Shown: positions 34,801 to 47,945, counted from the first letter of the stretch. The stretch: 64,000 bases of DNA from Synchiropus splendidus (GCF_027744825.2 NC_071340.1:7070501-7134500), one strand, 5' to 3'. Notes: generated by a model from the letters alone, not told the origin. Translations and numbers: made by a program.

Positions 34801-37418
34801 CCTGCTGCTCATTCGTGGCTTTGGCAAAGTGTATGTAAAATATTCTGCCCTTTTATGTTTTTGTTAATTTATTCATCATTTTTCTGCTCATCTTATGTAA
34901 TAAAACCATTCTGAATAAGTATAAATGTATCTTGTCCATTTTCCTCATTGAAGGTTTGCCAAGAAATTAATGTCTCCCCATTGTCATTTTCTTAATACCA
35001 AAGTCAAATATCGGCCCAGAATATCGGACTGATACAGGTTATCGGCTTTCCTAAGCCACCAGTATCCCTTAAAATATTATAGATCATTCTGCAGGCTTAT
35101 AAGAAATGTATCATACTGAATCAATCAATTAACATTGCGACATATATCATATTGTGAGCTGAATAGTATATTGTATCATGAGATCAGTGTATTGCTACAG
35201 CCTCTTTTATGCTCAACTTTTTCCAACTTTCTATTAAACTTTTTTAATGTGTGCTTGCTGTGATGCGTCTCATTTTTTTGTTTGTAAGATCTTTGATCAT
35301 TCTGCTGTTTTCTTTGTACTTTTTCATGGTTTTGTTTCATTCCACTGGCTTAACAGCGCCGGAGTCAGGTACTTCTTTTCACCTGTTACTGTTTCGCTCC
35401 TGCCCCTGCTAGCATCCTCTTTAACTCAGCCACTCTCCATATGAGTATGAACATTCTCCCCATCTAACACACGTTTGTAAACTTGAGTGGAAAGCTGTAA
35501 ATAAGGACATTTTTCATGCAGTGTTTTGATCACTGGCATAATGTTAACATATTTGAATGTCACTGTGTTGCGATGGAGCTGCTAGTCAACGTAAACAGGC
35601 GAGACAAAGTGTGCTTTTCCTGCTAATGACCTTCATTTGTGGTTGTTGTAAGGAAAAACAAGTTTTGAACCTTTCAGCTCTGAGAGAGTTTCTGTGCTGC
35701 TATACAGGACCAGGCTCGCGCTCAGGCCGAGTTGTTGAGAAGGCAGGAGGAGCTGGAGAAGAAGGCAGCAGAGCTCGACCGCCGGGAGAGAGAGCTCCAG
35801 TCCCACAGTGTAGCAGGTACGGTGGAACGCATTGACTGTTGTCATTTAAAAGTGGAATCCTGAAGAAAGCAACTATCTGAGTATATTTCTGTCTGCGATG
35901 AGTTTGCTTCAAGCGATTATTTCTATTCATCTCATTCCCCTCTCAGGGCGCAAAAACAACTGGCCGCCTCTGCCGGAGAAATTCCCCGTGGGCCCATGTT
36001 TCTATCACGACATTGCAGTCGACATCCCAGTAGAGTTTCAGAAGACTGTGAAAATTATGTACAGTATCTGGATGTGTGAGTGGATCCTGCACATTACTGC
36101 CCCTATTGGAGATATTACAGATGAAGGACTGCAGATGAAACTTCAATCCGGTTGTTTCTTTTCCAGTTCACGCGGGCACGCTGTTCGTCAACATGTTTGG
36201 TTGCCTCGCCTGGTTCTTTGTGGACCCGAATCGCGGTGTAGATTTTGGCCTGGCGCTGCTGTGGTTCCTGCTGTTCACTCCCTGTTCCTTTGTCTGCTGG
36301 TACAGACCTTTATATGGAGCGTTCAGGTACAACTGCTTTTGTAACAGCACGTTGTGATTGAGACGGATTTAATGGTCCAGAAGAGGAGTGTTTTTTTTTT
36401 ACCTTGTTTTCTTTCTCCCCTCCAGAAGCGACAGTTCATTCCGCTTCTTTGTCTTCTTCTTCGTCTATATTTGTCAGTTTGGCGTTCACGTACTACAAAC
36501 GATCGGCATCATCGGCTGGGGAACCTGGTGAGTCAGTAGGAAAACCACAGATGGTGTTTTCTCTGAGATCTTCACTGACGCTGTCGTGGCTTATTGTCAG
36601 CGGTTGGATCGCAGCTTTGACTGGTCTGAACACCAGCATCCCCGTGGGCATCATCATGTTGCTTATCGCAGCTCTGTTCACTGCTCTGTCTGTGGGCTCG
36701 CTCATCATGTTTAAGAAGGTAACTCTCTTTTTTTTGTCTTCGGCATTCCACACTAATGACATGTTATGAATTATATATATCATAAATATTTGGGATTTTG
36801 GAGAAGAGTGTGACAGGTTTAGGCACCTTGTGGACGCACAAATGAATATTTAAAAACTCAAAGCATATCGAAAGTTATCCAGACAGACAGCGAGAGAGAA
36901 GTAAAAAAAAAACGTGGGTCTCCACTCTTACTTTTTCCCGACTGCCAGCATCACTGCCCTTACAGAAGCCCCAAGGTGACTAAAGGTGCACAGCAACTCA
37001 AAACTCAACACATACTCCCATCCACCTCACACCATTCAATTGATAAATGACAAACTAATCACAGAAAATACCCACAAACAGGCTCTTCAGTCTCTCCTTC
37101 CAAAATAATAAACGTATATTGTTGTAAATTTTACCTGTTTTTAAATGAACTTAAATTATTTATTAATCTTTTTAAACCAAAAAGAACTGCATTTAGGCTC
37201 CTACACCATGTTTTGTGTCTTGGTAAACCTTCTAATTCCGCCCCCTCTCTCTGCAGGTGCACGCGCTGTACCGCACCACTGGTGCCAGTTTCGAGAAGGC
37301 TCAGCAAGAGTTTGCAACTGGCGTCATGTCTAATAAGACGGTTCAGACCGCAGCTGCCAATGCCGCAGCCAACGCCGCCACCAACGCTGCCCGAGGAGCC
37401 TTCAAACCTCACCCATGA
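31890..37418 (+). CDS. scamp1: secretory carrier-associated membrane protein 1 (SCAMP1), nine coding exons
   Basis: Coding exons: 31890-31946, 33061-33141, 33294-33404, 35708-35816, 35947-36075, 36167-36326, 36426-36527, 36601-36718 and 37257-37418, all GT-AG and in consistent phase, giving 342 aa (human SCAMP1 is 338). The N-terminus has three NPF motifs (residues 7-9, 16-18, 39-41) that in this family bind EH-domain proteins. A charged coiled coil lies at about 86-114, then RKNNWPPLP, four membrane segments (about 160-182, 188-206, 222-245, 264-287), the family's cytosolic E-peptide [11 protein letters not shown] (206-216) and a C-tail with [20 protein letters not shown]. SCAMPs sit in recycling and secretory vesicle membranes and act in endocytosis and fusion-pore events. 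The start has A at -3. NPF motifs and the tail fit SCAMP1 better than SCAMP2 or SCAMP3. Confidence 0.96.
33405..35707 (+). other. scamp1 intron 3, repeat-bearing
   Basis: The largest scamp1 intron at 2.3 kb. It carries a decayed fragment of the ATCGGCCC-type hAT MITE family near 35,000-35,070. A 137-codon open frame at 34,501-34,914 has no recognised family and begins inside what looks like repeat DNA, so it is not annotated as a gene. Confidence 0.5.
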
Positions 37419-39756
37419 TCGTGACCGCTCACTCAGACATCATGCCAAAGTAGGAGACGGACAACTATGGCAGCGCTGGTTCTGACAGACATCCAGACCC
37501 GGGGGAGGCGAGTCAAACACCTGCGTTCTCTCATGAGAAAATATCTGTTGTAGCCGTCATACTAACAATATCTACGCATATCTTGTTGAATAACAAGTTA
37601 AAGAATATTTTAAAAAGCTCTAAATAGAGATAACTACTTTTCAGTTTTAACTTTTTACTCGACCAATATCAAAAATAAGGAAATGCATACACAATAAATA
37701 AGCCTGAAATAAATATCTTTATATTTATTGTGCTGTTTAGTGCTAAATCAGTGATATTTCTTTGAAAAAAAATGACAGACTAATATCAATATGATTAAGC
37801 ATTGTGCCTTGAGGACTGATAGTTTTAATCTATGAATTTGGCTATCAGCTTATTATTCATAAAACAATTAACCATTGAATAAAAATAAAATGTGATATAA
37901 ACAATTACTCCCTCATTAAATTCCAAGAAAATGAATGATTAAAAGCATGGCACTAGAAACAGCAACAGATATTTTCATCCAAAAAGAGTGTGGACGTGTC
38001 CTCAGAGGATGTGCTGAACCTGCTGCTCCTGTAGAGGTGGATGGTTTCAGGGACCAGCGCGGCTGTACTTGTTCGTCTTCACTTCGCTTCATCCACCAAC
38101 CCCCAGTGAGGTGACTGCTCTCATCATTCGTCTCGGTGACTCCGGGTTTGGTCCCATGTGTGTAAGATTCCTCTCTCCACCTCCATCTCTGTCCACCCCA
38201 GGAGTGAGTATTTCAAAGTGGTTGATGATCAGCATTAGTGAGATGGGAGCTCTCAAATATCTGCATGTCCCACCGGCTGTTTGGCTTGTCCATGGTTTTA
38301 CTTCATTACGTCCTGAAAAATGCCTTTTCAGATCCTCGTGTGGCGACACAGACACGCTCGTATTTTCTACCAGGCTGTCTTGCTGTTTGTTTTTAATCAT
38401 CTAATGCTGCTATCCATCCGACGACCACTCTCCTCGCTCGCTGACGTATTCGACTCAGTCATAAACTTGTACTGTGTGACAGGATGGACAAACCTAGACT
38501 AGAGTTCACCTTTTTTTTTTGGAGCAATATTTTCAAAGTTCTTGGTGAATGGATGAAATATTACGAGGGATTATAATCCTAGAAGTGAGCAAGTCTGTGG
38601 TTGGTTGCTGGTAGGTCTGGGATGGTAGCAACCTGGGACGTGTGGTCAGGAGAGGCAAGTGAGGCTGTAGCCCACTTGTTGTCATGCGCTGGAGAATGTA
38701 AAATGAAAAATGTAAGTGTATGTTTACCAGAAATTAGTTTCTATTTAACTTACAATAGTTTGGGATTTTTTTGTCTCGTACGTTAACAATCGTATGATGG
38801 CTGTGAAGTGAGACGTGCACTTCTCCTGCCTCATGCTAGGGGGCAGAATGAGTGATAGCAGATGATGACCTGTTAGCTGGTGTGCAGCCAAACATTCATC
38901 TGTTTCTGTCTGATGAAGTTGAGTCAATGAACCTGACCACATGTCACTGGGAACAACCATCTAGTCATTAAAGTGGATCCATGAAACACACTGGTGTGAT
39001 CTGGAGGAGCCCATTGTAGCTCATGTATCATCATCATCATATCTATGACTGGTGTCGCACGTTCCAACTATCAGCTTACCTCATTTATTTTGAAGGCATC
39101 TGCCGAACAGTTGATCCCAAGATGGCACGGCCCTGAGCTGCTCCTGAGCAGGTCCGCCCACCTAGCGAAACACTCATTTCAGCTCAGCAAGTCATGTGAC
39201 ATTGAACCTGAGTAGCGTTGCTGCCAGGATCAACTTCGTCTGAGCACCGATACAGTACAAGTCTATGACCACAAACCAAGCTGCAGTTAGTTGGCGATGC
39301 CACTTGCCTTTTTTCTGACCTGGACAGTGAGGTCAAACCTCACTGGCTAAATGTCTGTTTACCGAAAAACAAGTGTTGTTTTCATGTTACACTGATGACA
39401 TCACCAACACGAAACACATCCCACACGTGTTTAGATCCTGTGATTCATGGCATACTAGCACGCCGTTGCTGCTAACTATATGGACGTGTATGGCAATTGT
39501 TTTGAAGCGCCTCCTGGTGGTGAAATGCTGCGTGGAGACGTGCATGAGCGATGACCCGCGACGGCTACTTCTGTGATCATTACGGAGTGTTAGTCCTGCA
39601 AGTGTTACCAAGGTATTTATCTTCAAGGAATTAGGCCTAACAACAGTATTCTCATGTTATATTGCACATCTCCTGTTGATTTTGTGTTTCTATTTATGCT
39701 GTAAGTTAATTTCACTGTTTTGGTTTGTATTTTGGATATGAATGTAGCTGCAGTGT

Positions 39757-40030
39757 TTTAAAGGGGCCATGGAATGAAAATGGTTTGTTTAATATTGAGA
39801 TTTGCTTCCTGTTTTTTTTTTGTATTGTTTTGTTTTGAACTGTTTTTTTTTTTCATGCCAATTCTTTTCATAAACTCGGTATGAATCAGGCAATTAAATA
39901 TTTTGTTATACTAATTAAAATTATTATTTTTGGTTTTTCAAATAGTCAAATATTTTAGAATATTGAGCTTCACCTAAACATGTTTTGCTCCAATGCTCAA
40001 GGTCACGACGTGTTCTATGACCCCTTTAAA
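39757..40030. mobile_element. MITE inside the scamp1 3'UTR
   Basis: A 274-bp segment bounded by inverted termini TTTAAAGGGGCCATGGAA and the reverse complement of TTTAAAGGGGTCATAGAA (16 of 18 match). The interior is AT-rich and non-coding. The termini resemble a common fish MITE type. The target-site duplication was not resolved, so the superfamily is left open. Confidence 0.7.
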
Positions 40031-40524
40031 CAGAAAGTGTTGGTTTGTGTGGACTGTGTGAATGAAAACTTCCTCAAGTGTTACTCTACTGTGCAGAAGC
40101 TGTGAGAAAGTTACCAAAAGTCTGTTGTAGATTCTCATCTTGCTTTGTGACGTGATCACCCACTGTTTTTTTTTTTGTTTTTTGTTTTTTTTTGTAACTT
40201 TCTTCATCTCTCAAACTCCTCTGACGGTTCCACGTAGCTTTAGTTGTGGACAGTTTGTTCTATAAAGCGAAAACCTTTGTTAGTAATCGCTTGGTGTTAT
40301 CGACGAGCTAAACTGTCGCTATTTTTTTTTCTTCGGTTTATGATTGGTGACTGTGTTATTCCAGTGAATTAGAGACAGAATATCCACGCTTGTACATTTT
40401 GTAAAGAATTTGATCCCGAGTTATCAATCAAGTGTAAAAAGAGAAAACATGTACTGCACTCCTGTCTGGCCTTTGTCGCATGTGAAATAGTTTTGAGTTT
40501 TGTATATTTATGGTATTAACATGA

Positions 40525-40530
40525 AATAAA
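40525..40530 (+). terminator. scamp1: scamp1 poly(A) signal
   Basis: Canonical AATAAA followed by a T-rich region (TGGCATTTTTACATTC). It is the last canonical signal before the convergent lhfpl2 3' end. Confidence 0.6.
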
Positions 40531-40727
40531 ATTTGAGAGAAACTTTGGCATTTTTACATTCATTGGTCACTCAGTTCTGTTCCACAGTTGTCTAGTTCTT
40601 CTGTTTGCTGCAACAGGTTATCTGTGCAGAGCAGGGAGTTGATGGACAGCACCAGTTTGACAGAATTGTTTTATGAAATAAACCGCACAACCACCACCTG
40701 TAGTCCAAGCCAGAATGTTAAAATGGT

Positions 40728-40733
40728 TTTAAT
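40728..40733 (-). terminator. lhfpl2: lhfpl2 poly(A) signal (ATTAAA variant)
   Basis: On the minus strand this reads ATTAAA, the commonest variant signal. No AATAAA was found between it and the lhfpl2 stop codon, so the 3'UTR would be about 0.8 kb. Only a candidate. Confidence 0.35.
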
Positions 40734-41500
40734 ATCAAACACATACTTTCTCTCCACATACAGAACATGAACCGCGATGTGCCATGAACGCTGTTACTCT
40801 TGTTAATGTAACAAAAACAGCTAACTACAACAACTTACACCCATCAACATACTACAGCTCCACTATTGCACTTTATCTACAATGGCTGACAGAGGACACC
40901 TTTTTCATCTTAAAGATCAAAACTTTTAGCTCTAAATATTAAACACAACACGAACTTCTGTCTTTCTCGGTTTCTCTTTACACGTGTGGCAACAGAGAGA
41001 GGCTCTGAAAGTTATTAAGCTGCAACAACCTCTTTTACGAGAGGAATTCCCTTTGAAGCAAATCATCCCTAATGTGTCCCACATTTGGCGTTACCCCGAG
41101 CTGCTGGCCAACGATTTGTGTCATCACACGTGCGCGTGCGCCCGCTGATTTAGTGGGCACAGCTGCTGACGCTGAGGGGCTCCCGCGTGTTTACGGCCAC
41201 AAACATTGACTTCGTAGCGACTTTTTAGCGTTTCATTCCGCAGGCCAGTTTTAAGGCAGGTAAGAAAACCGCTACAAGGAAACAAACCACAGACAACATT
41301 AGCATTGAGGCTTGTGAAAAAAAACCTGTTCAAAGAAATGACTTGTACTTCTACTGTGAGTTCTAAAGTCTACCCAAAACCTGTTTCAGTCCAGGTTGAA
41401 ATTGTCTCTTGATGATGATGGACAGGCAAAATGTCAACTATGTTGAAGGCAAGCTGCAGGAAACCAAGTCCCTGGAACTGGCTTGAACAATGTGATGAAC

Positions 41501-42456
41501 TCAGAGAAGGCAGATGAGACTCTTCCCCTCCTCTATCTCCTCCTGCACTTTGTCGCTGGAGGTGGCGATTTCGGCCTGGGCGGACAGTACGGCGCAGAGG
41601 AACGTGGCCAGAGTTCCTCCGATGGCCGTGTAGAAGGCCCAGCCCAGCGTGCACTGAGCTGGTCTGAATGGCGAGGCCTCCTTGCCGCAATAGCTGATGA
41701 CCTTGTCTGACCCCCAGCCGCCCGGGTACAGCATGAGACCCACCATCAGCAGGAGACCTGGAGGAGGAACCGACAGGAGAGGTAAACATCTCAGCAGCTG
41801 GTGACTCAGGAGGGAACAGGCAGATCTGAAGTGGTGATGATAGAAGAAACCACTTTCCACCCCCTCACTAGTGAGGTCATGTAATCACATGCTACGTTGC
41901 AGACAACAAACCTGAATTGTTGGAGCATGACTCAGGTCCCAGCAGGATGGTGGGATGTTGCAATATTTTGTCAGTGGATGGAGAGATTTATGGACCATGT
42001 CTGCTTGTGAGTACACATTAGATGAGCAGGGCTTGCTCTCTCACCTGCGATGGCTTGCATCAGGCCGCAGATGTTGAATAAACTTTTCTTCAAGATGCTC
42101 TGGAAGCACAAGCTAAAGATGGAGATGCAGGCCACAATCCCCAGCACCAGGGTGCCCGCTGCAAGGAACAGCATGGCTGCCTGCCAGAAGCCGCTGGCCA
42201 CTTCCGCAAAAGTCCCGGCGTAAGGTCCGCAGCTGACCCCGGCCGCCCTGCTGCCCACACGCAGGCAACGGCTGTAGAGGCCCAGAGACGGCCGGTACTC
42301 TCCCGGGTCCCCTCCTGTCCTGCTGGAACTGGAGTCGGGGCGCGGGGACCCCAGCAGCCAGTCGGGGCTCATGAAGGCGATGAGCTCAGCGAACGCCACG
42401 ACGATGCTGAGCAGCGTCCAGAGCATGGAGCGGCACGTCACGATCACATGACACAT
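41501..42456 (-). CDS. lhfpl2: LHFPL tetraspan subfamily member 2 (LHFPL2), two coding exons
   Basis: Exon 1 runs 42456 down to 42045 and exon 2 runs 41757 down to 41501, joined in phase 1 by a GT-AG intron, giving 222 aa (human LHFPL2 is 228). It begins [20 protein letters not shown] and ends in the family tail [27 protein letters not shown], both near identical to vertebrate LHFPL2. Four membrane segments lie at about 11-29, 92-114, 126-149 and 175-197. The first extracellular loop (30-90) has conserved cysteines and is Ser/Pro-rich and variable. LHFPL proteins are tetraspan membrane proteins related to claudins; LHFPL2 has been linked to reproductive tract development in mouse. Teleosts can have a and b copies, which I cannot tell apart here. 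Confidence 0.95.
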
Positions 42457-43293
42457 GGTTGATGGTTCACCAAGGCTCTCCAGTCGACGTTTGGAGACAG
42501 CTACAACGCACCGAAACAGCTTCCCTCAGCCATGACCTCACCTGCAGACACACACGTTCAGGAGTTAGCTTTACACACTTTTGGAGACGCTTCACAAGAG
42601 CAACCCCCAATGAAGTGAACATGAGCAACACTCCATCAAGCAACAGCCCTGCGATGCCAACAATGATTCATGGGGGGAGACGCTGTGACGATGATGATGG
42701 TCCAGCCGCTAAACAACTCCAGCTTAAAGTCACTACAAGTCTCAGAATATCGACACTCACTCAGCAGTATGACCAACAACACACGCATAAGCAGCCTGTG
42801 TGGAGCTCAGACAGCAACTTCTCTCATAGCCTGCCGTTGTGTTTTCAACTATTTGTTATTTCTTTCGAGCACAAATGTGACAAGGCCGAACAAGGAGATG
42901 ATGCTAGGTTAGAGGAACGTTAGCGTCATTAAACTTTGACTCATTCTGTCGAGTCATGATGGGTAACATGTTAGGAGCACTAGCATCAGCTGCATGCACC
43001 AGTGTTGGGACTAATAAAGGCGTCCTAACATCAGCTACAACTTTTAAAATCAAATGTCAAATGAGGTCACAGTTACCATGACATCCTAAAAGCTAAATGA
43101 TCAAGGAAGGGTTTCTCAGAAATACTGCGATATCACAAGCCACTAGAATTACAGACACTGGATGGGAAGATGTAGCTCCTGTGTTCAGAGGTCAACATCA
43201 TCTCCGTCTGCCTCGGAGAAGAATGAGCTCAGCACCAGAGGAGCTCGACAGTCACCCGGACGTCTGTCGTCTTTGAGGAAACAAGGGCTGCTG

Positions 43294-43338
43294 ACATCTT
43301 TGTACTGTCACACATCTTGTGTGACAGTACAAAGATGT
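43294..43338. repeat. perfect hairpin (21-bp arms, 3-nt loop)
   Basis: Arms of 21 nt starting ACATCTTTGTACTGTCACAC are exact reverse complements around the loop TCT. This is the longest perfect snap-back in the window. Confidence 0.95.
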
Positions 43339-46300
43339 GCCTGGAATTATTCCATTTAATGAATGACAAACAACTATAAAAACAAATTAAAAGTAAAGTA
43401 CTGTAATATTTTGACTTATTGACATTTAAGTACCCATTTTGTTGTGCAGCTAAATTAGTTTCAAGCTAACAAATAGTTAGCACGCTAGCTTCTAGGGTTG
43501 CTAGGAGGTTTAAGAGGCCAGATGACTAGAATAGTGTCAAACAGGTTTGCCAGCGTCAGGAGTGCTGTGGCTGACTGGGTGTCGCCACAGACTTCAGCTG
43601 GCGTCCCTTGAGCTGCGATTACACTTCACCAAGTCTCTGCTGTGATGTCCACAAATGAGCAGCTCTGACTCTTCAAACCACTGGCTGACTTTAAACACAC
43701 CTTTGTCAGGACTGTCAGAAGAAAATGCATGTCATCTTCTTCGTCTCTTACTGGAAATCCTTTCTCCCAAACCTCACAGGGCTCAGAGTATGTTGTTACA
43801 CTTGAAACAGTCAGTGTTAATTCAGGGAGTTGATTTAAAGAGATACTGTTTTCAAGTTTATGAGACTGATATTTACCCTCACGTGAGCCTGTTATTACAA
43901 GAAGAATGAAAGGAAAACTGAAGTTAAAGCGAAGGCTTTCTTGTTCCGGCTCTGGAAAAGGCTAAAAAGTAATTGCAACAACGATAAAGTGAAAGTCTGC
44001 CACCACACGTAGCATCGAATCACATGAACCAGCGCACAGGCCCATGATAATGGCTGTTAGAATAAGTCTCTGCAGATGTGTTTAAGAAAGGCGTTTTCAA
44101 AGTTCCAAGTCAGAGTGAATTAAGAGGAGATTGATGGAGCTGGTGAAGGAGGTGTTACTCCCGTCGAGGTTATGCAAGGACTCAAGTCGTTCTTTGGTTT
44201 TCACAAGCATTTATTTCCAATAATGCCGTCAGAACTACAAAAACACGTAGAACCGACATTAACACACAAAACTGAAAACAGTCTCATGACGTACAGACAA
44301 CACCAACAAAACCAAAAAAAAAACCTCATTGGCCTCATGAAACACTCAACAGGGTAAAGCACTTTTGCAGTCATCCACACAGGTCTTCGCTGTCCTCGTG
44401 TTTCACTGACTCTGCGGTGTTCACTCTCTCTCAGTCCCCCCCCCCGCAACGCGACCAAGCAGAACAGAAAAAACATAGGAAGTCAGAAAATATTTTAAAA
44501 ATACATTAAAACTTCCTGCTTTTCTAATGGCAGCTTCAGGAGGTTTGAAGGTTTGAGGGAAGAGGAAGCAGAGGACAGGGTGAGATGGAGGAAGATGATC
44601 CACCCCTGAAGGGAGAAGCCGAAAGGAAAAGAAGAAGAGCCCTGGATGATAAGCCAATCAGGCGGCTCTGTCGAAGCTCAATCCCATCTTGCTCTGGCAC
44701 CCACTAAAGCTGTGGCACAGTGGGTCATCAGCAACGCAGGTGCCTCGCTCTGCTGCAGGCTTCTCTTGAGACTAGCATTAGGATGACGGTGACGTTGGTA
44801 CAGGTCTGTCTGATCCAGGACCAGAACGCATTGCGATTGTCTGCATGGGTCATCTCGAACTGCCGTTGCCTAGCTGCATGCAGTTTGTTCAGCACTGTTT
44901 ATACATGACTAAACATGGATAAATATTTGTGTTAAAAATGCAACTGAAACATGAAGTCAGGATGGCAGAGCCTCAAAGAAGACTATAGCAGTCTCTTCCA
45001 GGCTCTTTTAGGATGACAGAACTTCCTGTTTGATATCTGCAAAACAATAAATCCCAAGGCAAATACTTCCACTTAATCTTACAATTTTAAAGCTTCTCGT
45101 TCATAAAGTGAAGATCAAAGAGAGGACACTGTTCTCCCTCTTTGCTGCTGTTGTCAGAGGTGTACCAGATCTTTGTTTGTGGAGGTGTCCAGATAAACTC
45201 GCTTCATTGCACACCGTGCGACATCACAGACCCGAGCGCCAGAGTGTCTGTGATGCTGCAGGAGATTTCCTAGAAGATGATATTTATCTTGGTCTAGCAT
45301 TTAATCTCAACCTGCTCGTGCCCACACTCCTTGGGCTTCAGTTTAGGGTTACATGTGGGAGCTGCAGCTCTGACGCTCCAACACAAACACTGCACTGAAT
45401 CAAAGAGTCTGACAAGGAAAGCAGCCGACCACATCAACCATAAAACAGGCAGAGGTAAGGCACATTTCCCAAAGTGGCCCTGCGGGAATCTGGGGGCTTC
45501 TTTGATACCACACCTGCACATAGGTGAGGCTGATATCATGTTGGAAATCATTTATAAAAATCATTAATAAAGAGCAAAGCAGCAAGTCACGGAATGGCTT
45601 TGGATGGCCAGATCTTTATTTATAAAGCAGCTTTGCATGAAAACAGAACCAAGGCCAAAGCAAGTGATGACGCAGAGAGCAGCACAGGCCTGAGTGGAGT
45701 GAAACCAAGAGCCCCTCGTCTGCCACAAATAAGATGTTCAAAGATAAAAGCAATAGTAAGATGAGACACACTCAAAATGAGTCAGAGTCAGACTAAGAAG
45801 ATGAGTCTCAAGTCAAAGAAAAACAAATCTTCCAGACCACTGCTTCCACCAAATAAAGCCTTTGATAGCAGGACGAAGCTTCACCACAAGTTTGGTTTGG
45901 GACGATAAAAGCCAACTGACCATCGAAAGGATTTGATCAGAGAAACAAAAAAGACTACGAGCTTTCTAATCCAATGAAAGCATATTCATCAAATTCCTAA
46001 CAAAAGGAAGTACTGAGGAACATGTTCTTTCTGCTCTTACACATTCATCTGAACTGAAAAATGGCATGGTATAAATTAGGTGCGGCCACAGATGTGAACC
46101 ACAACATCGTGACTGATCTGCTCGCGCTCAGCTGCAGCTGTGGTCCATGAAACCAGCCACAGAACTGGTGATGAGACACCACCCACCAGCACCACCCTCA
46201 CCACACCATTACATAAGCGACTTCAGCTGAAGTACTGAGTCCAAATAAACCTGACACCAAGTCATCCCTCCCCGGTGGTGGTGGTTCCACCTGATGGGGT

Positions 46301-46739
46301 TCCTTCACGCGCCTTGAGACTCCAAGCCAGGAAGCACATTACACACTGTTGCTTCAGAGAAAGTAGCCAAGCTTTCCTTGAGAATATGTGAAGAGCTGTG
46401 ATGCTTCTAAATGGTGTGTGACGGTAGCAGTCAGAACTGGGCAGGACAAAACCTATCCCGCTTTTCATTAAAGAATGTGGGCAGCTGGAGGGGATGAGAG
46501 TCAGGAAATAAAGCAGCACAGCATGGATACAAAACACACACACATTTCTGGGAAATGACATCACAGGCCCTAACTTTTCTTTTTTTCTGGCCAACCTCTT
46601 ATCAATGACAAAAAAAGTGTCCTGTAAATTTCTGCTGATTCTTTGAGGTGAAATTCTGCCCGACGACGCCAGCAGAAGAGCAGCTTAAAACAGGAAAGAA
46701 GAAACATAGGAAGACAAACGTGTGTGTGCCTGTGTGTGT

Positions 46740-47045
46740 ACCTTTATCGTACTTTGTGGGGATCTATTCTTGACAAAACACTATCCTTGTGGGGACAACA
46801 GGTTGGATCCCAACCTCAATTTAAGGGTGAAATGGTTCAGAGTCCAGGTTCATGTTAGCCATTTGTTTTGGATGGTTAGGTTTTGGGGGAGAGGCTGGGG
46901 AAACGGTTATGGCAATGGACACAAGGATAGAAATACAAGTGTGTGTTTGTCTGAGCGTGCTTGTTTAGCTATACCTGTGGGGACCAATTTTTAGAAACAC
47001 ACCTCCTTGTTGGGACTGAATGCTATTTTTGGGGCCTTTTTGCGG
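46740..47045 (+). repeat. TTGTGGGGAC-type dispersed fish repeat
   Basis: Several TTGTGGGGA words (near 46,755 and 46,788, and TGTGGGGACC near 46,978) bracket GGATGGTTAGGTTTTGGGGG and GAGGCTGGGGAAACGGTTAT. These are the reverse complement of the copy at 3,150-3,355. Confidence 0.7.
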
Positions 47046-47844
47046 GGTGCCAAAACGGGGCTAGATATACTTAGTGTATGGTGAATATAGTTTTTCAATG
47101 AATTCATCGCCAGTGAAAATGACTTGCTCATGTTCTAGCACAGTTATGGACTTCTGCTGTGTGTCGTATTGTGCTGTCGAAGCGTACAGTGAAGATATAG
47201 CTGGCCAAAGTGATTAGCCACAATGCTAATAATTGCGCTAGTCATGTTAGCCAACATATTGTAGCAAAACACAGTGTTTGTACCAGACTTGTAAGGTAAT
47301 CTTTGTGTTTACTGTTGGTCTTGGGTGTTATCAAATGCACTTATTTTTGAGGTGCTAACAAACGCATAAGTGTCCATTACTCATTTTATTGTGTTGTATC
47401 ACAGTATAGTGTAGATATAGCCAGCAAAACGCATTAGCTCTCACATTAGCTAATGGACGCTAGCATTTATCACACAGAAATAATAGTTGTATATGTCATT
47501 AGCAGTGTTTATGGTCCTTCTGGTTTGGACAAATGTAACATGCTATACCTCATGTTCTATCTGTAGATCCTGCCTCGCCTCACTGGCCGCATGACAGAGT
47601 TCCATCTCTGATGTTGAATGATACAGTAGATGCTTCTAGTGTCCCTTTGCAAGTATAAGCTGGACAGTGTTGTGTATATTGCCACCTGTGATGACATTTT
47701 TCGCTGTTTCACTTCGGTCTTTCCTCATAAACAAACATGGGATGGGGGGTGAGACCGGAGACCCAGCTTTACGACAGCTTGCAATTACACTCATTAACCA
47801 GCGGCGCCACCAAAAGCAAATATTATCAAACTACACACAGCCGC

Positions 47845-47945
47845 TTTAAGGTTTGGTTCAGAGTCCTGGTTAACGGTAGCCACTTGTTTTTCACGGTTAG
47901 GTTTATGGTGAGAGGCTGGGGAAAAGTCAATGAAATGTCCCTCAA
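47845..47945 (+). repeat. TTGTGGGGAC-type repeat, partial copy
   Basis: TTCAGAGTCCTGGTTAACGG...CACGGTTAGGTTTATGGTGA...GAGGCTGGGGAAAAGTCAAT matches the interior of the copy about 1 kb upstream. The flanking TTGTGGGG ends are missing. Confidence 0.65.

Larger units (their letters stand above)
37419..40550 (+). other. scamp1: scamp1 3'UTR
   Basis: From the stop codon to just past the last AATAAA on this strand before the convergent gene. No other gene fits in this interval, and the sequence is AT-rich with several T-runs as in long fish 3'UTRs. Earlier AATAAA-like words near 37,690 could give a shorter form. A MITE with terminal inverted repeats lies inside it. Confidence 0.6.

Noticed and set aside
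34501..34914. A 137-codon frame in scamp1 intron 3
   Set aside because: Low-complexity hydrophobic tail, no motif, lies in intronic and probably repeat-derived sequence.
41501..41860. A 119-codon minus-strand frame starting [10 protein letters not shown]
   Set aside because: Its first third is intron. The acceptor at 41,758 and homology to LHFPL2 show that the true exon begins at 41,757.
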